A program made the position numbers and the translations under genes. The notes under the pieces are model-generated. The model was not told the origin of the DNA. It did not search any database and saw only the letters and a list, made by a program, of their open reading frames with translations. Below are positions 8,135 through 16,424 of a stretch of 17,430 bases of DNA, one piece after another; the stretch's first letter is position 1; every line of letters begins with the position of its first letter. The stretch covers positions 1 through 17,430 of the forward strand of contig JADJQY010000006.1 in the NCBI GenBank assembly GCA_016712505.1, given 5' to 3'. The DNA comes from Candidatus Eiseniibacteriota bacterium (GTDB taxonomy: Bacteria; Eisenbacteria; RBG-16-71-46; CAIMUX01).

Positions 8135-8237
8135 CGACATGGGAACTCAGGAGCGTTTGCTTTGCAAGTGCGGGCCTAGCTCCACGATGCGTCCAGGAAC
8201 CCAATCAACACGGACTTTCGAGAGGAGCCAGAAATCT

Positions 8238-11200
8238 CGATGCTCGGTTCGACAGAATCTCAGAAGTGTCAATTGCTCAGCCCGGACAGTTCACGAACGG
8301 CGACACACACAGCTACTTCTTCCTCTACAGTAGCGGTAGCTACAGCAACATGCACGACATGGAGTCGATCAGTGAAGCATTCGTGCGGGCACCTGGAGGT
8401 GGCGCGCTTGCCTACGTGGGGAAAATCAACAGTTCTGGCGGCACGTATCACCCTGAGATGAAGAGTATCATCAATAGGACATGGGCCGCGCAGGCTGGAG
8501 CTACGCACGCCCTTCCGCTGGGGATGGGGTGGGCACTGGGGCTCGATGATCTGTACGGGAATGGTTCGATCACCTCCCAAGTGAACGCCAGCGTACTCCC
8601 GTTGCTCGGCGACCCCAGTCTAGCGCCGTACCTCCAAGAGCCAGCGATGCTGATACCAGCAGTTGCTCCGATGAGCATCACGACACTAGGAACACAGTCG
8701 CTAACTGTCACGGTTCGCCGCGCGGGAGACAACGCCATAGTGGCGGCCGCTTTGGTGTCCTTGGAGCAGAGGGATCGCACCTATGCCCGTACGCTCACCA
8801 ATGCCGCAGGGGTGGCGACGTTCCGCGGCGTGCAGATTCAGGATGCAGATGAACCTGTCGTCGTGACGGCGGCGAGCCATGGCTACCTGTCGGGAGAGGT
8901 TACCGTCCCTGTGGCAACAACGCAGCCATCCGTGGTCTATCGCGATCACTCGGTGGATGATTGTACGGCAACGGCAGACTGCGACGGTTCTCTAGAAGCG
9001 GGAGAGTTTGCGCAGCTGACAGTGAAACTCCGGAACGACGGAAACGGGAACCTGCCAGCGTCAACAGCTACGATTCGCTGTTCGCCGGCTTTGCGTGTCG
9101 ACCTGCGTATCAATGGCGTTCAAAGCCCGACCCGGACGTACATCGGAAAGGGGGCCGCGACGCCCGCCGGTCCGGTCGGACTCGGGTTCCGTCTGCCGCT
9201 CGATGCGCAGGGTGTTCGTGTCGAGGGAAAGCCGACAGCGGTTAGCCTGTCTGAGCACTTCAAAGTGTGGCGGGACGAAGCCAACGGACTCTACACGGTG
9301 TCCGCATACAGTGCATCACAGAGCGCAGATACAGTGTTCACCGGAGTCGTCGTAGCGCAAGGCGACATCTCGAGCGTCACCTTAACTGGTGAAGCGAATG
9401 ACACGTACTCCGCAGTAGGAGACTCACTCTGGTTCCAGTTGCGCGGTGACGCGTCTGAAGACAAAGTCACGTTCCGCGCCGAGGCGCCGAACTGGCTGAC
9501 GCTGTCGTCACCGACGAAGGCTTTGCCCGCGATGGCGCCGAGTGATAGCGCTACGGTGCAGTTTCCGATCACGGGATCAGGGAGCCTCCCGGACGCCGAG
9601 CCGCTACGCTTTACGGTCAGCGTGACCACGAGCCAGGTCGGCTCGACAGTGGCTTTCAGCGACTTTGTGACTGTTGTACGGAGCCCACGGTGCAAGCTAG
9701 CCGGGATGCTCGAAGAGACCGACGCCTCCGGCTGCGCCGCGGTTGCTTTAAGGCTCACGCCCGTCATCCACAATGCGGGGACGGGGGATGCGGACTCGGT
9801 CGTGTGCATTCTGCACCTGACAGGCGGTGCCATGACGGCGATCGATGACAGAAGCCGGACCGGCCCCGTGGGCCCGCACGAGTACATCAGCGGCGACCCA
9901 TTCACGCTCTGCGGCAGTGCCTGGACTGATACCGTGGGCTTGGAGTGGACCATCGAGAGGCACACCTATCACCGGACGCAGCAGTTCGAGGCTGCAGACA
10001 TCGGGGATCACGCTGGCGGCGGAGGAGCGGCGCCCGGGAATCTACGTGCGGATATCAGCGATGGGGCGGTGATGCTAAGGTGGTCACCGATAGCCGGGGC
10101 TACGGGCTACTGGATCGGATGGGTCACGTCTGACGGAATCGTCACTGTGCGGACCCAGGGGCCGGAGGCATGCATCGCGGAGATTCGCACCCTCGGTGGG
10201 CAGCCCCTGTCGCCGGTTGGAGCGAGTGGTCTTCTGAGTGGATACACATTCCGCGTTGCCGGGATGTGGGGTCACGTCATCGGCACGTCCGTGCCGGTCG
10301 GCCCCGTGTATCCATGGGCGAGGGAGCGTGCGGGGTGGCCGAAACTGCTGCCTGGGGCGCCTGCGTGTGCGCCAACGATCGCGGATCTGTCACCGTACTT
10401 TCCAGGAGCTGGCATGGCTATCCTGGGGGCAAGCGACAAGATCTACGGTTGGTACGCAGACGGGACAACGCTCACCGGCACCGGGAGTCCCGTGCTGTAT
10501 GATCCAGGGCTGCCGGTCCCGGCTCCGGGGGGAGCCAGGTTCACTGAAGCGTTGGCGTTCGGGAACTGGGATACCGGAACAGCTACACCGGAACTGGCCG
10601 GCAATCTCAACAAGAGCGGGGTGTACCTGATCGGCCTCACGAAGGCACCAGGCGGTCCAGTCACAGCGAATCTCAAGTGGCGCAAGTCAGCCGTGCATTC
10701 GAATCGCGACCCAATCGTCGCGACCATCCTGCCGAACGGCGCTGCCGGAGACGGCATCGTGGCCCTGGGGGGGACGGCGGATGGAGCGATCTACGTCTGG
10801 CATGGCGAAGGACAGGACGGGCCTGCATGGGGTGATCCAACGACCGAGCGTTTCGCGTTGTTCCCCCGCGCACCTGAACATGACGATGACGATTACTATA
10901 ACTACCGCGCATTGGCCATTGGGTACCATACAAGCGCAGCACCTCCAGCTGGTTACGACTTGGTTGCGGCCACCAGGAGCGGCAAGCTTGCGGTGTACCC
11001 GTTTACGGGAGCTGGAGGGCTCGTGAACCCGCGACTCCTCCTGGACCTCGAGCCTGGCCAGGGAGGGTTCCGGCTCTCGTCACCCGCCGTTGGAGACGTG
11101 GATGGCGACAATGACAACGACATCGTGATGACCTCGCAGTGGCTGTGCGGTACCGACTGCAATACCGGTAAGGGCAAGTTGTACATGGTCGACGCGGCCA

Positions 11201-12186
11201 GCGGTGCTCTTCTGATCTCGCCGCCGCCGTCCTCGACGGGTTGGAAGTTCCACGCTGGAGACGACGGACAGCCACCCCCTGGCCCGGCGCTGGCCGACCT
11301 GGATGAGGACGGCGACATGGAAGTCGTCGTCGGGACGCTGACTTGGACGCAAGGGCCGGGCCAAGGAGGGCCGCTCCGTTACCCCACAGACCTGGAAGTG
11401 CACGTGTTTGACTACGAATCAGGCGTAGTTACCGACTACGTGGCAGTCGCGAAGATGCCCATAACCCAGCGCAACATCGTGACCTCACACGGGGGCGGTA
11501 CGGAAGTCGCCGCGATCAGCACACCAATCGTCGGAGATTTCGATTTCGATGGAGTGTCGAAGAAGCCGGATATCATCGTGTCCTACTCGATGGGGGCGAT
11601 CGCAGCATTTGAGTATGATCCAGGGGCGCCTGCAGCCTCCCGGCTCACACCAAAGCCGGGTTGGCCGCTGCTCCTCCCGGACATCGCGGGCGAGCCGTCG
11701 GTCGCCAAGCTCGGCGGTCCAGTCAGCTCGCAGTACTCCATGGCAGTGCAGTGCGCCGACGGCTGGCTTCATGTGTTCGATTTGCCGCGAAAATCCGGGA
11801 CCAGTGTCCCGATGGACTGGCCATCCTATGGTAACACCGGTGGAAACACACGGGCCCAGCTAGTGGGGGCACTCGCGAGACCACGGACTGGCGATCTGGG
11901 GGCCGAGCAGGCAATCGGAATCGAGAGTATCGTGCCGATGCCGAGCATGGGACGGCAGAGCATTGCACTGTCGGGTGCGATTGGGCAGAGTGTGCAGGTC
12001 GATGTGTTTGACGTAACGGGGCGACGGCTTCGAAAGCTGTTCCACGGGACCCTCTCCGCCGACACCCGGGCTCTAGTCTGGGATGGTCGAAATGACCGAG
12101 GAGATCGTCTCCCCGCTGGCGTGTATTTGTACCGATTGTCTTGGGACTCTGGTAGCGAGACGCGACGAACTGTCTTAGTAAGATAG
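8238..12186 (+). pseudogene. Gingipain-like C25 peptidase, 3' part (end of catalytic domain, Ig-like, FN3, beta-propeller, FlgD-like C-terminus)
   Basis: This is the third piece of the interrupted gene, open for about 1,316 codons. It begins with the end of the C25 core: YFFLYSSGSYSNMHDMES and AFVRAPGGGALAYVGK match the strand and loop that carry the nucleophile, but the expected Cys is Ser (about residue 652). Next is an Ig-like domain (VTVRRAGDNAIVAAALVSLE), two CARDB-like beta modules (LTVKLRNDGNGNLP; TPVIHNAGTGDADS), a fibronectin III-like domain (PGNLRADISDGAVMLRW), and a beta-propeller with FG-GAP-type calcium loops (VGDVDGDNDNDIV, LADLDEDGDMEVVVG, VGDFDFDGVSKKPDIIV). The end is a FlgD-like domain (VQVDVFDVTGRRLRKLF, DRLPAGVYLYRLSW), like type IX-style C-terminal modules. 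The protein is probably secreted or surface-held. The apparent open frame upstream of 8238 is antisense to the ISL3 element and not part of it. Confidence 0.8.
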
Positions 12187-12196
12187 TCGTGAAGGG

Positions 12197-12234
12197 CGCG
12201 CCGGCGGCAATGGCGACACATTGCGGCCGGCGCG
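12197..12234 (+). terminator. Long hairpin just after the C25-peptidase gene
   Basis: CGCGCCGGC (12197-12205) pairs with GCCGGCGCG (12226-12234). After one G-G mismatch, GCAATG (12207-12212) pairs with CATTGC (12219-12224), leaving a 6-base loop. The stem has 15 pairs and starts ten bases after the TAG at 12184-12186. No T-run follows. It is best read as a terminator or 3'-end stabiliser that separates this gene from the beta-helix gene 115 bases on. Confidence 0.55.
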
Positions 12235-12300
12235 AGGCCGTGAGGCACAGTGCCGCGATCCGCACAGCGATCGAGTACCAAGGAAATGGAGTTCGGGCGT

Positions 12301-13454
12301 ATGACGAGCAATGGGGCGAAACGGAGCCACATCAGCGCAGCGGTGCTCGCTCTGCTCGCGCTGCTGTTTCACGCGATGTCAGGCCAGGCTCGTACCTGGC
12401 AGGTCGGGCACGGCAGTGGTGAGATCGACTCTTTGGCCACCGCGTGTCGACTCGCGGAGTCCGGAGATACCATTCTCATCGCTCCGGGCCGCTACGTGGC
12501 AGACCAGGGATTTCCGCCGAAACCCATGATTTCCGTGCACAACAGATCCTCACGATCTTGGGCGGTGGGTCGCGGGCTGCGGATGTCGTGCTCGTGCGTC
12601 ACAGGTTGTTCTTCAAGGCGTGCGAGAGAACCGAACTGCGCGGCGTGACCTTCGAGTCCGGGGAGTCGACGTTTTTGTCAGATGGAAATGTCTATGTGAG
12701 TGACTGTGAGTTCAATGATGTCCACGGGAACGCGATGGTGATCGGGGAAGTCGGCAGGACTGCAGTCATCGAGGATTGTGTCTTCCGGCGAAATGGTGCC
12801 CCGGTCCGCCAAACACCCACGGACTACGGGGGAGCAATCTGGGCGGAAACCGGAGTTCGAACGACGCGCTGCCAGTTCTATGACAACGTGGCCGAGGAGC
12901 GCGGCGGGGCGATCTTTACACCGGGCGAGATCGCGATTGAGGACTGCCTGTTCGTCCGGAACGAAGCCGCGGAAGGCGCCGCGGTGTGGATGGGGAGCCA
13001 AGCGGGGAGTGTAGTACGATCTTGTACCTTTTATGAGAATTCCTGCAGGAACAACGCGGATGCGGCGCTGCACGTGGCCTGGGCCAATTACGAGACGGAA
13101 GTCGAGCAGTGTCTTTTTGTTGGGACCAGATCGGGCGTAGGGATGTTTTGCGACGGGCTCGTGAGGAGGGGATGTTGCCTGTACTGGGACAATGAATATG
13201 GAAGCGCTAGCCCATATTTCTACTGTCCACCTACTGAGGGGGAGATTGCGGACCCGTTCTTCTGTGACCCCGCTGGATTGGACTTCCGTGTGAGGGTGGG
13301 GTCGCCGTGTCTGTCGGGAAACTACACCCCGGACTCGACGTGCGGCGTGATTGGCGCATTCGGGGAAGGCTGTGGGGTCAGTCCGGTCGTGCGGGTCACT
13401 TGGGGCGGGATCAAGTCCCGGTTTTCTGATGCTGGGAAGCGAAGAGACGAGTGA
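12301..13454 (+). pseudogene. Exported right-handed beta-helix protein with WGxIK tail, one frameshift
   Basis: The start at ATG 12301 has GGAG nine bases upstream and gives a signal peptide (basic SNGAKRSH, then ISAAVLALLALLFHAMSGQA). Mature sequence follows (TWQVGHGSGEIDSLATACRL, SGDTILIAPGRY), a common opening of parallel beta-helix (pectate-lyase-like) proteins. The frame changes once, between about 12535 and 12555, and continues as ILTILGGGSRAADVVLV. Repeated helix turns with Cys-aromatic pairs follow: DCEFNDV, DCVFRRN, RCQFYDN, GGAIFTPGEIAIEDCLFVRN, SCTFYEN. The end is typical of such proteins (PFFCDPAGLDFRVRVGSPC, CGVIGAFGEGCG), then RVTWGGIKSRF and eleven further residues. Restoring one base gives 384 residues. 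No catalytic residues can be assigned, so carbohydrate binding or surface adhesion are only guesses. Confidence 0.75.
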
Positions 13455-13527
13455 GCCCCGCTGGCAACGGTAGCCCCCGTCCAGAGGGCGGTAGGGGTGT
13501 TGGTCTCGTGGCCTGGGATGCGGTCTC

Positions 13528-13674
13528 ATGGCATCGGGCAGACATCCGATAGCGCGGACCGCGATCGTCCCGGTGGTCGTCGCCTTGGTGGGCATGACGA
13601 CGGCATCGATCGCTGACGATCGTGCTCAGCTACGATCTCTGGACGAAGGGACGAGATCGTGGGCTATGAACTGA
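13528..13674 (+). CDS. Possible 48-residue exported peptide
   Basis: This short frame has a signal-peptide-like N-terminus: HPIARTAIVPVVVALVGMTT, then ASIADD, a plausible cleavage site. About 20 charged residues follow to a TGA at 13672. It lies between the beta-helix gene and the oppositely oriented SRPBCC gene and overlaps the latter's 3' end by 11 bases. No good ribosome binding site precedes the ATG. It could be a real small exported peptide, the start of a truncated exported protein, or chance. Confidence 0.22.
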   Translation: MASGRHPIARTAIVPVVVALVGMTTASIADDRAQLRSLDEGTRSWAMN

Positions 13675-14104
13675 ACCGCGCGCGCAGGCGGTCGGCTCGG
13701 TAGTCGAAGATCCGGCGCAGATCGGGAGCGATCAAGAGGGCATGCACCAAGGGCCCCCCGAGGTGGCTGTAGGTCACCTCGTCGGTCACCACGACCTCGC
13801 CTGACTCCTCCCGGAATCGATGCTCGTGGTGCCAGACGTGATAGGGACCTCGGCGCTGCTCGTCGACGAAGTGGTGCGGGGGATCCCAGGCGGTGATCTC
13901 GGTCTGCCAGCGGATCGGGATGCCGTGGAGCCGGATGCGGTAGTCGATCCGCGCCCCCACGCGCATCTGGATCGGAGCGGGGGTCAGGATCCGAAAGCCC
14001 AGGAACGGCGGGGTGATCTCCTTCAGGTTGTGCGCGTCGGCAAAGAAGGCGAAGACCTCATCCAGGGGTCGCCGAAACCGCTGCTCTCGCCGCAATACGC
14101 GCAT
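13664..14104 (-). CDS. SRPBCC-family (START/Bet v1-like) ligand-binding protein
   Basis: The sequence from MRVLRREQRFRRPLDEVFAF through FADAHNLKEITPPFLGFRIL, then GARIDYRIRLHGIPIRWQTE, FVDEQRRGPYHVWHHEHRF and VTDEVTYSHLGGPLVHALL, matches the SRPBCC group found beside cyclase/polyketide and CDP-sugar genes and in many stand-alone proteins. These are about 150-residue helix-grip folds that bind a hydrophobic ligand; the ligand cannot be read from the sequence. The start at 14104 is preferred over a GTG at 14158 because AGAGG lies eight bases upstream and the family similarity begins there. It is cytoplasmic, with no signal peptide, and it is intact. It precedes ThyX on the same strand order, but a repeat array lies between them. 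Confidence 0.75.
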   Translation of the reverse strand: MRVLRREQRFRRPLDEVFAFFADAHNLKEITPPFLGFRILTPAPIQMRVGARIDYRIRLHGIPIRWQTEITAWDPPHHFVDEQRRGPYHVWHHEHRFREESGEVVVTDEVTYSHLGGPLVHALLIAPDLRRIFDYRADRLRARFSS

Positions 14105-14162
14105 GGGCCTCGCCTCTGGGTTCTCGCTTGAGTCAGGAGTGGGATCGCGCGTGGGCACCGAG

Positions 14163-14228
14163 ATCGCACGGTGATCGCGGGGTGATCGCAGGGTGCTCGC
14201 AGGGAGATCGCACGGTGTTCGCAGGATG
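14163..14228. repeat. Six tandem copies of an 11-bp unit
   Basis: There are six adjacent 11-base units starting at 14163, 14174, 14185, 14196, 14207 and 14218. The consensus is ATCGCAGGGTG, and copies 1 and 5 are identical (ATCGCACGGTG). A seventh partial unit (ATCGCC) follows at 14229. The array fills the gap between the ThyX stop (14244) and the SRPBCC gene, upstream of the latter's start. It could be a slippage-prone minisatellite that changes promoter spacing. Because ATCGC repeats at 11 bases, about one helical turn, each copy faces the same side of the DNA. Confidence 0.8.
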
Positions 14229-14243
14229 ATCGCCCCGGCAGGG

Positions 14244-15167
14244 CTACTCCCAGGGAATGGCGAAATTCCAGGCCCGGAGCTTTGCCTCGAACTCGATCCG
14301 TTCGCGGTTTCGTTTCAGGCCACGTTCACCGCGCAGCAGCCATCCGGCAAGTTCCGCGCGCGATTGGGCGGTGGCGCGGTCCCCGTTGCCGATGGCGGCC
14401 AGGATCTCACTCTCGATGCGCGACAACCCGGCCCCATGGAAGCGGTAGTCGAGGAACGCCTCCCAGGCAAAGGGACACCACCGGGCGACGATCTCGTGGC
14501 CGATCACCTCGGCGTAGCGCCGGATCTCGAGCTGCGCGTGGGCGTCCATCCGCAGCGAGAGAAAGTGCAGCAGATTGTGCAGATCGATCTTCCAGTAGGC
14601 CTCGGTGTAGGTCGAGAGCGGCAGATCCTTCCGCGCCTGCTCGCGGGCCACGCCGCGGGCGAGCCTCTCCTCGTAGATCTCGCGCGCCATGGCCTGGAGT
14701 TCGGCTTCGCGGCGAGAGAGCAGTTCGCCGGTGTCGACCGGTAGGTAGTCGGCACTCCCCTGCTTGTTCACCGCATCCTGGGTCCGCCACTCGCCCTCGC
14801 TCGTGATCTGGGCCGCATCGATCGCTTCGGAATAACGGGTGGAATACTCGTTGACGCTGGCCGAACGGTGCCGGATCCACTGCCGCCAGCAATCCATCGG
14901 AACCCGAACGTGGAGTTTGAGCTCGCACATCTCGAACGGCGTGGTGTGGCGGTGCCGCATCAGGTAGCGGATCAGGCCGCGATCCTCATGCACCTGCTTG
15001 GTCCCGGCGCCGTAGGAAACCCGGGCGGCCTGGACGATGGAGGCGTCATCCCCCATGTAGTCGATCACCCGCACGAAGCCGTCATCGAGCACGCGGAAAG
15101 GCTGGCCGAGCATGGCGTCCAGTTCAGGGACGCGTGGTCGGACGATCGGTTCGAACGATTCGCTCAT
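14244..15167 (-). CDS. thyX: Flavin-dependent thymidylate synthase
   Basis: ThyX makes dTMP from dUMP using methylene-tetrahydrofolate, with FAD and NADPH. The signature RHRxxSxNExSxRY is present exactly as RHRSASVNEYSTRY at about residues 99-112. Other family blocks are IVQAARVSYG (about 44-53), RGLIRYLMRHRHTTPFEM (63-80), and DLHNLLHFLSLRMDAHAQLE, in which the conserved late His and Arg occur. The start MSESFEP (15165-15167) is chosen because upstream sequence in the same frame is low-complexity and lies over repeats and a hairpin; no clear ribosome binding site is seen. The length of 307 residues is within the family range (about 210-320). It is intact and acts in the cytoplasm. The presence of ThyX suggests the organism may lack ThyA, which cannot be tested here. 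Confidence 0.95.
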   Translation of the reverse strand: MSESFEPIVRPRVPELDAMLGQPFRVLDDGFVRVIDYMGDDASIVQAARVSYGAGTKQVHEDRGLIRYLMRHRHTTPFEMCELKLHVRVPMDCWRQWIRHRSASVNEYSTRYSEAIDAAQITSEGEWRTQDAVNKQGSADYLPVDTGELLSRREAELQAMAREIYEERLARGVAREQARKDLPLSTYTEAYWKIDLHNLLHFLSLRMDAHAQLEIRRYAEVIGHEIVARWCPFAWEAFLDYRFHGAGLSRIESEILAAIGNGDRATAQSRAELAGWLLRGERGLKRNRERIEFEAKLRAWNFAIPWE

Positions 15168-15260
15168 CGGGGTCGCAGGGTAGCGATCCGGAGGGAGCGT
15201 GTCGAGGGGGCAGGCGGTGATGCGGGAGAATGATGCGTCGCCGGGCAGATGCGCCAACTG

Positions 15261-15305
15261 GCGGGACGCGGCCAGCGTGACGCAGCCTGCGGGACGCGGC
15301 CAGCG
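15261..15305. repeat. Pair of 17-bp direct repeats
   Basis: GCGGGACGCGGCCAGCG occurs at 15261-15277 and again, identical, at 15289-15305, so the period is 28 bases. It lies upstream of ThyX, between that gene and the terminator hairpin at 15364. It may be paired sites for a regulator of thyX or a simple duplication. Nothing else in the 296 bases between thyX and the next gene looks coding. Confidence 0.65.
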
Positions 15306-15363
15306 GCACGCGGCGAGGGGAAACCAGGCAGCGTGCGCCGGCCCACGGGACTCAACCGAAGAC

Positions 15364-15401
15364 GTCCACCACGCTGGACACGTCCGTCCAGCGTGATGGA
15401 C
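15364..15401 (-). terminator. Long hairpin between the WGRVK-tail protein gene and thyX
   Basis: CACGCTGGAC (15370-15379) pairs perfectly with GTCCAGCGTG (15386-15395) around a 6-base loop. After one mismatch, GTCCA (15364-15368) pairs with TGGAC (15397-15401), for 15 pairs in total. It lies about 60 bases past the minus-strand stop at 15464 and isolates that gene from thyX. There is no U-tract. Confidence 0.6.
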
Positions 15402-15463
15402 ATCCTCATGTTCTCTCCAGCTCCATCGGGGTCCTCTCGCCCGCGACTCGGCCCGGAGGCTGC

Positions 15464-16144
15464 TTACGGCGCGTAGAGGCTCTTCACCCTCCCCCATGAC
15501 ATCGGCCGCGCCGGTACCGGGCTGCAGTCGGCCAGCTTGATGCTGATCCCCAGCGCGTGCGTCGGCCCAAAGACGTCGTTCACCGGCTGCCAGCCTTCGG
15601 GGAAACTCTGCCCCGGCGCCACCTTGGTCATCGCTTGGCCGGGTTCGCCCGTGAGGTCCACGGCAAGCAGCAACTCTGCCGACTGATTGGGCCAGTTTCC
15701 CCAGAATCCAATCCAGTATGGCGAATCGACGCAGAGTATCAGGGTCACGTCCTCATAGTGTTCGCCGATCACTGGCCAGATCGGCACGTTTCCAACGAAC
15801 ACGTTCGTCCTGAAGTACAGCACCGACCCAGGGATGTTCGACTCATCCGCCCAAACGTACAGATCCAGCGGCCCGCCGATTTCGAGCACGCCAATCCCTG
15901 TGTACTGCAGTCCGATCTGGCAGAGCTGCCCGTCCGCCTCGAACCGTTCGGCAAAGGCACCGTAGTCCGGCGAAACTACCCCACCGTACTGCCACCAGTA
16001 CGCCGTCTCGAAGGTGCCATCGGTGTTCGTGACGGCCCCGCCTTCACACAAGGCCTCCGAGTCCTTTGCCGCAGCACGCGACGCGGAGTAGAACGTCAAC
16101 GCGATCATGGCCACTGCCATGGGGATCCGAATCTGACACGGCAT
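15464..16144 (-). CDS. Exported protein of unknown function with WGRVK tail
   Basis: I do not recognise the family. The ATG (16142-16144) has AGGAGG about nine bases upstream. A signal peptide is clear (MPCQIRIPMAVAMIALTFYS, then ASRAAAKDSEA). The mature part is about 200 residues, beta-rich and aromatic, with four scattered Cys (LCEGG, LCQIG, LILCVDS, ADCSP). Blocks such as AERFEADGQLCQIGLQYTG, GGPLDLYVWADESNIPG and VTLILCVDSPYWIGFWGNW suggest a jelly-roll-like or lectin-like beta sandwich. The protein ends PMSWGRVKSLYAP, nearly the same as the end of the CXXCH protein at 2166. It is intact, 226 residues, stands alone as a transcription unit, and has a strong hairpin after it. Confidence 0.8.
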   Translation of the reverse strand: MPCQIRIPMAVAMIALTFYSASRAAAKDSEALCEGGAVTNTDGTFETAYWWQYGGVVSPDYGAFAERFEADGQLCQIGLQYTGIGVLEIGGPLDLYVWADESNIPGSVLYFRTNVFVGNVPIWPVIGEHYEDVTLILCVDSPYWIGFWGNWPNQSAELLLAVDLTGEPGQAMTKVAPGQSFPEGWQPVNDVFGPTHALGISIKLADCSPVPARPMSWGRVKSLYAP

Positions 16145-16330
16145 CGCTGAGCCCTCCTACGTCGCGATCGTTACGGTCTTGCCCTCGGTGGCGAGCGAAC
16201 CTCGTCCGATCCTTCGATCTCTGTGGTGAGGTTCCGCCATCGGACCGCGATGCCGCGTTCGGCCTGGCGCGGACGGAACCGAGCCGGGGACGTGACCGGG
16301 CGCACGACTCGTCCCGGGAGGAGTTCCAGG

Positions 16331-16353
16331 TGAGAGTTTACGTCAAACTCTCA
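16331..16353. promoter_or_regulatory. Perfect 9-bp inverted repeat (possible operator)
   Basis: TGAGAGTTT (16331-16339) and AAACTCTCA (16345-16353) flank a 5-base ACGTC centre. It sits about 70 bases after the stop of the 288-residue partner gene and 187 bases before the start of the next minus-strand gene. It is AT-richer than its surroundings and has no T-run, so a regulator binding site seems as likely as a terminator. No other feature is seen in 16145-16424. Confidence 0.4.
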
Positions 16354-16424
16354 GGGGCGGATACGCAACTCGAACGTCCGTACCCGCGCGCCAAGCGGGC
16401 CGACGGGGCAGGGCTAGCGGAGTG

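Larger units (their letters stand above)
6805..8229 (-). mobile_element. ISL3-family insertion sequence (1,425 bp)
   Basis: The left end is GGCTCCTCTCGA (6805-6816), and the right end (8218-8229) is its exact inverse. Weaker matching continues inward (CCGTGT on both sides). The 8-bp AGAAATCT flanks both ends (6797-6804 and 8230-8237), the duplication length known for ISL3-family elements. Length and the single DDE transposase also fit. It is inserted in the catalytic domain of the C25-peptidase gene, 710 bases past the IS1380-family insertion, and its transposase also points against the host gene. The clean duplication suggests a direct insertion without later rearrangement. Confidence 0.92.

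Noticed and set aside
7666..8237. Plus-strand frame joined to the large C25 3' part
   Set aside because: It runs antisense through the ISL3 transposase and crosses the element's end and target duplication, so the continuity is accidental.
13460..13505. Terminator after the beta-helix gene
   Set aside because: The C-rich and G-rich stretches pair only imperfectly and there is no T-run.
14163..14228. CRISPR-like array
   Set aside because: The units are 11 bases with no spacers, so this is a simple tandem repeat.
15168..15497. N-terminal extension of ThyX by about 110 residues
   Set aside because: The extension is low-complexity, covers a direct repeat and a strong hairpin, and overlaps the end of the next gene. 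ThyX similarity begins after 15167.
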